Shown here one piece after another: positions 1 to 6,414 of a stretch of DNA of 12,085 nucleotides (positions within the stretch are counted from its first letter, which is position 1; each line of letters starts with the position of its first letter). Source of the stretch: Defluviitaleaceae bacterium (GTDB lineage: Bacteria; Bacillota; Clostridia; Lachnospirales; WRAX01); contig WQSI01000040.1 in the NCBI GenBank assembly GCA_009787945.1, positions 1,058-13,142 of the forward strand, read 5' to 3'. Both the position numbers and the translations under genes were made by a program. The notes under the pieces were generated by a model. The model was not told the origin of the DNA. It saw only the letters and a list, made by a program, of their open reading frames with translations, and ran no database searches.

Positions 1-97
1 CAATGGTAAAGTTCAAGTTGTCTACGGCTTTTAGGGTTTTGGCGTTTCTGCCCTTGCCTAGGGTAAAATGGCGGCTAAGGTTTTTCACTTCTAGCAT
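1..97 (-). CDS. oppF: Oligopeptide ABC transporter ATP-binding protein OppF (N-terminal 32 codons only)
   Basis: Only the start of this gene is present; it runs off the low-coordinate end of the window. The 32 residues seen begin MLEVKNLSRHF and contain the AVDNLNFTI segment that precedes the Walker A loop in OppF/DppF type ATPases. The Walker A motif lies outside the window. The ATG follows the oppD stop codon by one base, and GGGA about seven bases upstream may serve as ribosome binding site, so translational coupling to oppD is likely. By family it would pair with OppD as the second nucleotide-binding subunit of the peptide importer. The assignment rests on a short stretch plus its position as fifth gene of an oppABCDF operon, which is strong context. 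Confidence 0.85.
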   Translation of the reverse strand, partial: MLEVKNLSRHFTLGKGRNAKTLKAVDNLNFTI

Positions 98-98
98 A

Positions 99-1172
99 TT
101 ATTTCCCAAAACCATCCACCCCCTTGGCTTTTTGGCGTTCCAAACGCTTCTGCAAAACTTCTGGCATTTCCACCTTTGGCGCATCTGGGTGCAAAAGCCA
201 CGTTGCGGCGTAGTGGGTGTCGCTTATTTTGAACATTGGCGGCTCTAGGCGGTTATCAATATTTAAGGCGAATTTATTACGAGCCGCAAAAGCATCCCCA
301 ACAGGGGGATGAAGCATATTCGGCGGTGTGCCAGGTATGCTTAACAATTTCTCGTCGCTTCCTGTGTCCATGTCGGGCATGGCGGCAAGCAAATTCCAGG
401 TATATGGATGTTGAGGATTGTAAAAAACCTCATCAACATTGCCGATTTCTACGATTTTACCAGCATACATCACCGCCATGCGGTTGGCAATACCTGCCAC
501 AACCCCCATGTCATGGGTGATGAAGATAACAGATAAATTCCGCTCCTTTTGCAAATCCTTAATAAGCTCCAAAATTTGGGATTGGACGCTAACGTCAAGG
601 GCTGTTGTTGGCTCGTCACAAATTAAAAGCTCTGGGTCGCCTGCCAATGCACAGGCAATTACAATTCTTTGGCGCATACCTCCAGAAAACTGGAAAGGAT
701 ACTGGTTGTAACGCTTTTCAGGCTCTGGGATGGCAACGGCGCGCATTAGCTCCATAGCCTTTTCAGGGGCATCCTTTTTGCTGATTTTCCCTGATAAAAC
801 CAAAGATTCTGTAATTTGCTTGCCAATTTTCATAACAGGGTTAAGGGCAGACAGGGGGTCTTGGAAAACCATTGCCATCCGCGAACCGCGTATATTCGAG
901 AATTGCTTTTGGCTGATTTTTGTCAAATCCATGTCGCTGTAGCTGATTTTACCTTGGCTGATGGTGGCATTTTGTTGCAAAATACCCATAATCGCCTTAG
1001 AGGTTACAGATTTGCCAGAGCCAGATTCTCCAACAATGGCTAGGGTTTCTCCCCGCGCCAAATCAAAGCTAACATCTCGTACAGCCTTAACATTACCAGT
1101 AAATGTCTTAAATTCAACACTTAAATTCTTAACTTGCAGTATATTGTCAGTCATTGTCATTGTCATTGTCAT
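99..1172 (-). CDS. oppD: Oligopeptide ABC transporter ATP-binding protein OppD (AmiE-like)
   Basis: This 357-residue cytoplasmic ATPase should energise peptide import through OppBC. Visible motifs are Walker A GESGSGKS (48-55), Q-loop VFQDP (102-106), signature SGGMRQR (163-169), Walker B LLICDEPTTALD (182-193) and the switch histidine H220. The C-terminal oligopeptide-family extension begins at IPGTPP (279-284). Its four cysteine positions, which bind an iron-sulfur cluster in some DppD/OppD proteins, are D293, N299, D305 and T324 here; this resembles streptococcal AmiE/OppD as I remember it. The N terminus reads MTMTMTMT because the start codon lies in a hexanucleotide repeat, so there are four in-frame ATG codons (1172, 1166, 1160, 1154). 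The G-rich ribosome binding site (1175-1182) ends two bases before the first ATG and eight before the second, so either may be used. oppC ends 12 bases upstream. Confidence 0.95.
   Translation of the reverse strand: MTMTMTMTDNILQVKNLSVEFKTFTGNVKAVRDVSFDLARGETLAIVGESGSGKSVTSKAIMGILQQNATISQGKISYSDMDLTKISQKQFSNIRGSRMAMVFQDPLSALNPVMKIGKQITESLVLSGKISKKDAPEKAMELMRAVAIPEPEKRYNQYPFQFSGGMRQRIVIACALAGDPELLICDEPTTALDVSVQSQILELIKDLQKERNLSVIFITHDMGVVAGIANRMAVMYAGKIVEIGNVDEVFYNPQHPYTWNLLAAMPDMDTGSDEKLLSIPGTPPNMLHPPVGDAFAARNKFALNIDNRLEPPMFKISDTHYAATWLLHPDAPKVEMPEVLQKRLERQKAKGVDGFGK
1145..1172 (-). repeat. Hexanucleotide tandem repeat over the oppD start codon
   Basis: Reading the minus strand from 1172, the unit ATGACA occurs three times, followed by ATGACT and then GACA. 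Each unit supplies an in-frame ATG, giving four possible start codons six bases apart directly after the ribosome binding site. Because the unit is six bases, gain or loss of copies would keep the reading frame but alter the number of Met-Thr pairs and the range of start-site spacings. Confidence 0.9.
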
Positions 1173-1184
1173 TTCTCCCCCTCT

Positions 1185-2330
1185 CTAATGTCCACGCAAT
1201 GTAGGGTCAAAAGCATCGCGCAGTCCGTTTGACATCATCTGGAAGGACAGCATCAACAGCGAAATTACAAGGGCTGGGAAAAACACCGCATGGGGGTTTG
1301 TTAAAAGCATTTCCTGCCCTTGGGATAGCAACACGCCCACAGAAGGCTCTGGTGCTTGTATCCCCAAGCCCAGATAAGACAAAAACGCCTCTGTCATCAT
1401 AAATACGGGGATTGCCACCGCAACCTGGGTGATTGTAGGGCCAATGGCGTTTGGCAAAATGTAGCGGAAAATAAGCCTTTTGTCGCTTGCGCCCATAATC
1501 CGCGCCGCCATAACATACTCCTGACCTTTATGCCTGTAAAATTGCGCGCGCATCATGTTTGCCATGCCTATCCAGCCAGAGAAGGTAAGTGCGCCTATTA
1601 AGCTCCACATACTTGTACCAAGCCTTGTAGCTATAAGTATCACCACAATAAGCGTGGGAACGGCGGAGAAAATCTCCATAATATTAAGCATTATCAAGTC
1701 TGTTTTTTTGCCGTAATATGCTGCAACTGCACCATAAATTACACCAATTGTAAGGTTGATAAGCACGGCAATTGCCGCCATCATTAGAGAAACCCTAGCC
1801 CCTCGCCACAACCTTGTCCACAAATCCCGCCCAAGCATGTCTGAACCAAACCAGAAATAAATATCTTCTGCCCCTACATTTGCATAGGCATCAATGCGAA
1901 TTTCTGCCATTGCCACGGTTCTTGCCCCTGCGGTTTGGTAGAAGGTGCGGACGGTTTCAATATAAACATGTTCCCAGTTAGGCATGTTGGCAACTTGGAC
2001 AGTTACCGTAGACGTGCCATCAAAAATACCGAGATTTTCAAGGAAGGGGATGCGCGGGGGCAGCCTATCCCATTGGACATTTTGCTCACGGAAATGGAAA
2101 TCCCCCATCATTGGACCGAAAATTGCCATAACAATTATGAAAACCAGCATAAACAAGGCTACCATGGAGGCTTTGTTTTTAGAAAAGCGTATCATGGCAT
2201 CTTTGAAAAAGCCCACAGGCGGGTTCTCAGGCGCAACGTCTGCTATAACATCCGATTTTTCATGGAATTTAAAATCATCTTCAGTGAAAGTGTAGTTTTT
2301 TATAAGTTCTGCATTGTTGTTATGATGCAC
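1185..2330 (-). CDS. oppC: Oligopeptide ABC transporter permease OppC
   Basis: An integral membrane permease that forms the translocation channel with OppB. From the GTG start at 2330 it has 381 residues: a cytoplasmic N terminus, a first membrane helix (about 54-74), a roughly 100-residue extracytoplasmic segment, the OppC motif FGSDMLGRDLWTR (161-173), four or five further helices, and the EAA coupling loop YVMAARIMGASDKRLIFR (272-289) that contacts the ATPases. It ends in the usual DPTLRG. An upstream TTG at 2351 would add seven residues, but those codons contain the ribosome binding site GGGAGG (2339-2344), eight bases before the GTG, so I prefer the GTG. The gene overlaps the end of oppB by 11 bases, and its ribosome binding site is encoded by the last glycine codons of oppB. 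This indicates translational coupling. The large first loop is typical of the Gram-positive AmiD/OppC branch as I recall it. Confidence 0.93.
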   Translation of the reverse strand: MHHNNNAELIKNYTFTEDDFKFHEKSDVIADVAPENPPVGFFKDAMIRFSKNKASMVALFMLVFIIVMAIFGPMMGDFHFREQNVQWDRLPPRIPFLENLGIFDGTSTVTVQVANMPNWEHVYIETVRTFYQTAGARTVAMAEIRIDAYANVGAEDIYFWFGSDMLGRDLWTRLWRGARVSLMMAAIAVLINLTIGVIYGAVAAYYGKKTDLIMLNIMEIFSAVPTLIVVILIATRLGTSMWSLIGALTFSGWIGMANMMRAQFYRHKGQEYVMAARIMGASDKRLIFRYILPNAIGPTITQVAVAIPVFMMTEAFLSYLGLGIQAPEPSVGVLLSQGQEMLLTNPHAVFFPALVISLLMLSFQMMSNGLRDAFDPTLRGH

Positions 2331-3276
2331 TTTTTCCACCTCCCACCACAACTCTTGGGTCTACAATGCTGTAGCTTAAATCAATTAACAGGCGGGCAAC
2401 AAGGGCAATGGCAGTATACATTACCGTGGTTGTCATTACCAGAGGATAATCGTGGCTTAAAAGGGCGTTTATCATTATTCTGCCCATGCCAGGGATTGCA
2501 AAAATCTCCTCCACTACAATCGAACCGCCTAAAATTCCCACGAAAATGCCAACAAGCATACCCATTACAGGAATTAAGGAATTTCGCAAGGCGTGGCGGA
2601 AAATTGCCTGACCTGTTCGCAGTCCTTTCGTTTTTGCCAATAGCATGTAGTCAGAATTTAGGGTTTCTGTTAGCTCACCTCTTAAAAACCTGGTTATGAA
2701 GGCGATGCCGCCGAATGATAGGGCAAGAACTGGCAGTATCATAGAATAGAACCTATCCCAATCCCAGTTTTGCGACGTGGAAAACACAAGGGGAAACCAC
2801 CCAAGCCTAAACGCCAAAAAGTATTGCATTAAAGACGCAAGCACAAAGCCTGGAACAGATATAAACACAACCACCAGCGCAGATATTGCGTGGTCGCCAA
2901 ACCTATTCCGTTTTAACGCGGCTAAAGAGCCGAGAAAAAAGCCCACAGGCACAAGTATAAAGTTGGATAACAGGTTAAGCACAATGGTTATGGGGAAGCG
3001 TTCCATAAGGATGTCGGTAATGTCGCGGCTGGGCTGCACAATTAGCGAAATGCCAAAGTCGAAGGTGACGATGCCACGCAAAAAATGCCCAAACTGCACA
3101 ATTAAGGGCTGGTCTAAATGAAAACGCCGCTCCATTGCAAGCCTAACCTCGGGTCTTATCGCGGGGTTTTCAAATGGTCCGCCAGGCACAGAATTTATCA
3201 AAAAGAATGTGAAAAGGGACACCAAGAAAAGCGCGACAAGCATAAACAAAACACGTTGAAGCACATATTTAAGCAA
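2320..3276 (-). CDS. oppB: Oligopeptide ABC transporter permease OppB
   Basis: A 318-residue integral membrane permease, partner of OppC. It starts with the family's N-terminal helix (residues 8-29), followed by the characteristic VPGGPFE (30-36) and an extracytoplasmic segment. Further helices lie at about 97-120, 130-158, 176-197, 235-258 and 279-304. The EAA loop is YMLLAKTKGLRTGQAIFRHALRN (in part, 210-232), and IFAIPGMGR (258-266) is a strong OppB marker. The start is TTG, placed by the near-perfect ribosome binding site AAGGCGGTGA at 3281-3290. The stop overlaps the oppC start. A 91-base gap with a hairpin separates it from oppA, so its expression relative to oppA may be set by partial termination or RNA processing. 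Confidence 0.95.
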   Translation of the reverse strand: MLKYVLQRVLFMLVALFLVSLFTFFLINSVPGGPFENPAIRPEVRLAMERRFHLDQPLIVQFGHFLRGIVTFDFGISLIVQPSRDITDILMERFPITIVLNLLSNFILVPVGFFLGSLAALKRNRFGDHAISALVVVFISVPGFVLASLMQYFLAFRLGWFPLVFSTSQNWDWDRFYSMILPVLALSFGGIAFITRFLRGELTETLNSDYMLLAKTKGLRTGQAIFRHALRNSLIPVMGMLVGIFVGILGGSIVVEEIFAIPGMGRIMINALLSHDYPLVMTTTVMYTAIALVARLLIDLSYSIVDPRVVVGGGKSAS

Positions 3277-3308
3277 AATTTCACCGCCTTATATTTGCAA
3301 AGCCACAA

Positions 3309-3338
3309 AAGGTCAGGGGCAGATAAGCCCCCAACCTT
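3309..3338 (-). terminator. Hairpin between oppA and oppB (attenuator or RNA-stability element)
   Basis: On the minus strand, AAGGT and ACCTT form an outer 5-bp stem, then a 2x2 internal loop (TG/TG), an inner 5-bp stem GGGGC/GCCCC and a six-base loop. A short run of four U follows. It lies 29 bases after the oppA stop and before the oppB ribosome binding site. The U-run is weak, so partial read-through is more likely than full termination. Such an element would let the binding protein be made in excess over the membrane subunits; that role is an inference. Confidence 0.6.
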
Positions 3339-3367
3339 CGTGTTATTTGCTTGTTAATAGTTAGGGT

Positions 3368-5269
3368 TTATGGGTTTACAGTAATACTTCTTTCCACATT
3401 AGGCTCGATGAAAGATTGATGCACAGCATGACCTACTGGGAATAAGAACTCTTCAAGTAGTAAGTGTACTCTGTCAGAATAAATAATAGCGGTGTTGTTT
3501 TGGTAAATTGGAATCCAAGGCATATACTCAAGAACAATGGCTTCCATTCTGCCAAGAGCGTCAATTCTGCCTGCGTCATCAAATACCAAATCGCCTTGAG
3601 CAGAGCGGGTTTGAAGCTCCATAAACTCTGGGCTGTTCATTTGGTGCAGTCTTAGAGGTCTGTCATATCTCCAGATGTCGAAGCTTGACCAAGCGTTCCA
3701 AGAGTTTTGACCTTCTGTACCCCAACCAGCGTCATGCAAACCTGCTTGCATTCTCTCGTAAGAGGCGGTAACTGGCATAGAAGTAAGAACAAGCTCAAAT
3801 CTATCAGCACCGAAAAGGGCTTCAAATTCTTCCTTCATAAATTCGCTGGCAAGACGTTGCTCTAATGAACCTTCAAAATATTGAAGTTCCATGGCAACAG
3901 GCACAGAGCCATTTCTTTCCCAAGCGGCGTTGAAAAGCTCCAAAGCACGGTCTGGGTCAAAGCTGTAATTTGCACCTTGGTTGGCTCTACCCTGCGGCGT
4001 ATCACGGAAACGCACTGGGTTGTTTACCAGGTCGCCTACCCAAGCACGGCTAGAAACGATATAGTTTGCAGGGATAAACACTTGGTAAATATCAAAGGCG
4101 ATTGTAACCCTGTCAGTTGCGTGGAATAGAGCATGTCTGAAATCTGCATCCCTAAGGATTGGGTTGGTTTCAGAAGCAGAGTTGATATGGAAGCCCCATA
4201 CAACAGGACCTTCAACGCGCACGGTGCGCGGGTCCTCTCTAAACTGCGGGAAAGTGGTGCTGTTGAGAGCCATTTGGTCAAGCTCGCCATTTAGGAACAT
4301 TTGCATTACAGTACCAGGGTCTGGAATAACAAATTCCTCGATAACATCCCATGTAAACATATGGGCTAATGGGTGGTTCATGTTTCTTTCAAATACGCGG
4401 TATTGGTCACGAGCCCAGTCAACGATGATGAAACGTCCGCTTTGCGCCAAATCAGCAAGCTCTAGCCCATAAGTGTTAACGGTTCTGTCAGCGTTAAAGG
4501 CGGCTTCATACATTTCTGGGTCAACAGCGGCAAGAGCAGCCATAGCACCGAAAGTTTGAAGAACGTCAATTTCTCTGGTTGGGGTGTGTAATGTGAATTG
4601 AATTGTATAGTCATCAAGAATGTCAATGCCTACATCTGCCCAAGTGGCTGGGTTGTCAGTTGCTGGAAGGTTATCCACCCAGTTTGGTGAATCTTGGGCT
4701 TGAATTGCCATATAATCTTCCATGCTCAAACCAAGGAAGTATGCACGCGCGCCAACTACGTTAAATACGTTGAAGAAAACTTGCGCACCTGGACTTGCAA
4801 GAACTGGGTCAAGCAACATCATCCAGGAATAGTCATAGGTATGTGCGTTAATTGGCGTACCGTTGGTAAATGCCAAATCTTCACGCAATCTGATAGTCCA
4901 TACGGTCATTTCGTCATTATACTCTGGCAATTCTGCTGCAAAGCCAGGGAACCAACGCAAGCTGTTAGTTTCAGGGTCAAGTAAGTGGTAGAAAAAGCTA
5001 CCTTGAGAATAGGTTAGTGCAACGCGCACTGGGTCAAATGTGTGGTTATGTGGCGCAAGGGATGGGATGGAAGAACCAGTTCTTCTATAAACAACCACGC
5101 CTTCTGCCACAGGTGGTGCATCCGTCTGCCCATCTTGGTTGTTGTTTGTGTCAACAACGTCAACTGGTGGGGTGTCTACTGTGTCGTTGCCGCCTCCGCC
5201 GCATGCTGCAAGCAAACCAAGGGTAAGCGCAGAGCCAGCAATTACAAATGCTTTTTTCCAAAACTTCAT
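3368..5269 (-). CDS. oppA: Oligopeptide-binding lipoprotein OppA (SBP_bac_5 family)
   Basis: A 633-residue peptide-binding protein anchored to the outer face of the membrane by lipid. The N terminus is a lipoprotein signal: basic MKFWKK, a hydrophobic core, then lipobox LAAC with the lipidated Cys23. A Gly/Asp/Asn/Thr-rich linker (24-55) follows. The solute-binding fold starts near residue 57; the stretch WTIRLREDLAFTNGTPI (124-140) matches the SBP_bac_5 motif describing drug/peptide-family binding proteins. The mature length, slightly over 600, is on the long side for the family. The start ATG is supported by GGAGG (5277-5281) at seven bases. It is the first gene of oppABCDF. I did not find a convincing sigma-A promoter for it in the 105 bases shared with the divergent plus-strand gene. 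Which peptides it binds cannot be read from the sequence. Confidence 0.95.
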   Translation of the reverse strand: MKFWKKAFVIAGSALTLGLLAACGGGGNDTVDTPPVDVVDTNNNQDGQTDAPPVAEGVVVYRRTGSSIPSLAPHNHTFDPVRVALTYSQGSFFYHLLDPETNSLRWFPGFAAELPEYNDEMTVWTIRLREDLAFTNGTPINAHTYDYSWMMLLDPVLASPGAQVFFNVFNVVGARAYFLGLSMEDYMAIQAQDSPNWVDNLPATDNPATWADVGIDILDDYTIQFTLHTPTREIDVLQTFGAMAALAAVDPEMYEAAFNADRTVNTYGLELADLAQSGRFIIVDWARDQYRVFERNMNHPLAHMFTWDVIEEFVIPDPGTVMQMFLNGELDQMALNSTTFPQFREDPRTVRVEGPVVWGFHINSASETNPILRDADFRHALFHATDRVTIAFDIYQVFIPANYIVSSRAWVGDLVNNPVRFRDTPQGRANQGANYSFDPDRALELFNAAWERNGSVPVAMELQYFEGSLEQRLASEFMKEEFEALFGADRFELVLTSMPVTASYERMQAGLHDAGWGTEGQNSWNAWSSFDIWRYDRPLRLHQMNSPEFMELQTRSAQGDLVFDDAGRIDALGRMEAIVLEYMPWIPIYQNNTAIIYSDRVHLLLEEFLFPVGHAVHQSFIEPNVERSITVNP

Positions 5270-5313
5270 TGTAAAACCTCCATTTCGATTTTGTTTATTT
5301 TTATTTGCACAGC

Positions 5314-5342
5314 TTGCCTTTGTGGCGTTGCTGTGTTACAAT
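5314..5342 (+). promoter_or_regulatory. Sigma-A type promoter for the plus-strand membrane protein gene
   Basis: TTGCCT (5314-5319) and TACAAT (5337-5342) are separated by exactly 17 bases, and an extended -10 TG lies at 5334-5335. Transcription should start near 5349, giving a leader of about 25 bases before the ATG at 5375 with AGGGGGA (5361-5367) as ribosome binding site. Confidence 0.75.
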
Positions 5343-5346
5343 AACA
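5334..5346. promoter_or_regulatory. Inverted repeat over the -10 box (possible operator)
   Basis: TGTTA-CAA-TAACA is a perfect inverted repeat with 5-bp arms and a 3-bp centre, covering the -10 element of the plus-strand promoter and lying in the spacer upstream of oppA. A protein bound here would block the plus-strand promoter. Short palindromes arise by chance and no regulator gene is adjacent, so this is a candidate only. Confidence 0.3.
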
Positions 5347-5374
5347 AAAAGCAAAAATTTAGGGGGATTAACCA

Positions 5375-5788
5375 ATGCTAAAAGCCGCATTAGCAAACCG
5401 CAACAAACTTATAATACTTTTCGCAATTATCCTAATTTACGGAGCAATTCATTTCGCATTAAGCGACAACCACCCCCTCCACATTTTGTCTAACATTTGT
5501 TTTCACGTGGGCATCTTTGGTTTAGGATACGCACTGCTTTTAGAATTATTAAACAGAAATTACTTTAAAATGTTTGCGTACCCTATTTACTATTTCGTAG
5601 AATCCCGCAAGGCAGCCAACAGGCGCAAGCACGGCATGGAAGCCGAGAAACCCCTATCCCCCTATGACTACGAGCAGAAGGGTTTGAAAAAGCGTAAAAA
5701 CACAATATTTTATATAATAGGCGGGGTTTTTATCATTTTGTCGATAATTTTCGCCATTCTTTTCCAACCCTATCTTGCACAACTATAA
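5375..5788 (+). CDS. Unrecognised small membrane protein
   Basis: I do not recognise this 137-residue protein. It is the only gene on the plus strand. Hydropathy by eye gives three membrane helices: about 12-29 (IILFAIILIYGAIHFAL), 38-59 (around HVGIFGLGYALLLELL) and 110-132 (IFYIIGGVFIILSIIFAILF). Between helices two and three is a charged loop of about 45 residues with many Lys/Arg (ESRKAANRRKHG, KGLKKRKN), which by the positive-inside rule should be cytoplasmic. No catalytic motif or cysteine pair stands out. It has a strong promoter and a good ribosome binding site, so it is very probably a real gene. It is divergent from oppA and convergent with the sigG remnant, and nothing in its surroundings gives its role. 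No signal peptide cleavage site is evident. Confidence 0.8.
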   Translation: MLKAALANRNKLIILFAIILIYGAIHFALSDNHPLHILSNICFHVGIFGLGYALLLELLNRNYFKMFAYPIYYFVESRKAANRRKHGMEAEKPLSPYDYEQKGLKKRKNTIFYIIGGVFIILSIIFAILFQPYLAQL

Positions 5789-5796
5789 CACAGCAA

Positions 5797-5825
5797 AACC
5801 CATCTGTCAAGCCGACAAATGGGTT
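5797..5825. terminator. Hairpin between convergent genes (possible bidirectional terminator)
   Basis: AACCCAT and ATGGGTT pair over 7 bp, then one C/A mismatch, then TGTC/GACA over 4 bp, with loop AAGCC. The hairpin begins eight bases after the plus-strand gene's stop. On the minus strand it is followed by TTTTGCTG and on the plus strand by AAGCGCC, so the better U-run serves transcripts coming from the sigG remnant; on the plus strand it may act only as an RNA 3' end stabiliser. Confidence 0.55.
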
Positions 5826-5831
5826 AAGCGC

Positions 5832-5939
5832 CTAATTGCTCCGCCAAATCGCCAACAGAATGAAATATATTTGTAATATTGTGCCGATTAAAAGCCCAGA
5901 AAGCCGACCACCTATATTATTGCGAATAGCATTTTGCAT
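5832..5939 (-). CDS. Possible 35-residue membrane peptide (weak)
   Basis: A short reading frame whose ATG directly follows the TAA of the truncated sigG gene, in the same frame, and whose stop lies seven bases before the hairpin at 5797-5825. The product would be 35 residues with one hydrophobic helix (GLLIGTILQIYFILLAIW, about 15-32) after a polar N terminus. There is no ribosome binding site, only an AT-rich stretch, so translation would need re-initiation after the sigG remnant or read-through of the single TAA. I recognise no family. It could equally be a chance open stretch in decaying DNA. Confidence 0.2.
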   Translation of the reverse strand: MQNAIRNNIGGRLSGLLIGTILQIYFILLAIWRSN

Positions 5940-6296
5940 TTAACAAAAATTTAATATTTTTTTTAAGTTTAATTGCTTTTTTCGTATGGGTATATTCATC
6001 GGGACTGCGTAAGTAGAAAATTTCACGCCATGGCTAGTGTCGAAATTATCTATTGCCTTAATTAAGCCTATGCAGCCAACCTGAAAAATGTCATCAATGT
6101 TTTCACCACGATTGTTAAAACGTTGGATAACACTTAAAACAAGCCGCAGGTTTCCGTATATATATTCACTTCGGGCATGCTTACACCCCTGCAAAATTTT
6201 TGCAAAAAGGGCGTCTTTTTCCGCCTGCTTCAAAATAGGAAGCTTGGCAGTGTTGACACCGCAAATTTCAACTTTAGTGCGCTGTGTACCACTCAT
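5940..6296 (-). pseudogene. sigG: Truncated sporulation sigma factor SigG (N-terminal half)
   Basis: The 118-residue product begins MSGTQRTKVEICGVNTAKLP, close to the N terminus of forespore sigma-G in Bacillus and Clostridium. NLRLVLSVIQRFNNRGE (regions 2.1/2.2) and DDIFQVGCIGLIKAIDNFD follow, then KFSTYAVPM. Intact SigG is about 255-260 residues and continues IIGEIRRYL into region 2.4. Here the match fades to NIPIRKKQL and a Lys/Leu/Asn-rich tail, then TAA. Most of region 2.4 and all of regions 3 and 4 are missing, so it should not recognise promoters, although the core-binding region 2 and the N-terminal motif remain intact. The truncated end contains a run of eight A on the coding strand. 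A TTG at 6302 has slightly better ribosome binding site spacing (GAGAG, eight bases) but ATG 6296 matches the family N terminus. It is most simply a 3'-deleted pseudogene; a retained regulatory role cannot be excluded. Confidence 0.85.
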
Positions 6297-6333
6297 CCAC
6301 AATTCGCTCGCTCTCTTCTAAAAGTTATAAAGA

Positions 6334-6362
6334 TATTTTTTCCAAGGTGGGTAAGTTTATAC
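6334..6362 (-). promoter_or_regulatory. Possible sigma-F type promoter upstream of the sigG remnant
   Basis: On the minus strand GTATA (6362-6358) and GGAAAAAATA (6343-6334) match, as I remember it, the sigma-F consensus -35 GYATA and -10 GGNNANAHTR. The spacing here is 14 bases, one or two short of the usual value. The -10 is about 38 bases before the ATG. sigG (spoIIIG) is known to be transcribed by sigma-F in Bacillus subtilis, which makes the match meaningful, but the spacing lowers confidence. Confidence 0.35.
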
Positions 6363-6384
6363 CAGCAAAATATTCCAAAAGATT

Positions 6385-6409
6385 TAGGGGCGCACAACAT
6401 GCGCCCCTA
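6385..6409 (-). terminator. Perfect GC-rich hairpin after prdB (terminator or REP-like palindrome)
   Basis: TAGGGGCGC and GCGCCCCTA form a perfect 9-bp stem around a seven-base loop, starting five bases after the prdB stop. On the minus strand the tail is AATCTTTT, a weak U-run, so it may terminate imperfectly or protect the mRNA 3' end. The GTAGGGGCGN palindromic style resembles repeated intergenic elements I remember from Clostridiales genomes; no second copy is in this window, so the repeat status is unproven. Confidence 0.6.
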
Positions 6410-6414
6410 CAAAA

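Noticed and set aside
2328..2351. TTG at 2351 as the oppC start
   Set aside because: The extra seven codons contain the ribosome binding site for the GTG at 2330, which has ideal spacing.
1935..2699. A 254-codon open frame on the plus strand
   Set aside because: It is antisense to oppC and oppB, whose protein matches are unambiguous, and its translation is Cys/His/Gln-rich with no recognisable pattern.
4036..4290. An 84-codon minus-strand frame inside oppA
   Set aside because: It lies within the conserved oppA coding region in another frame; no start signal or family match.
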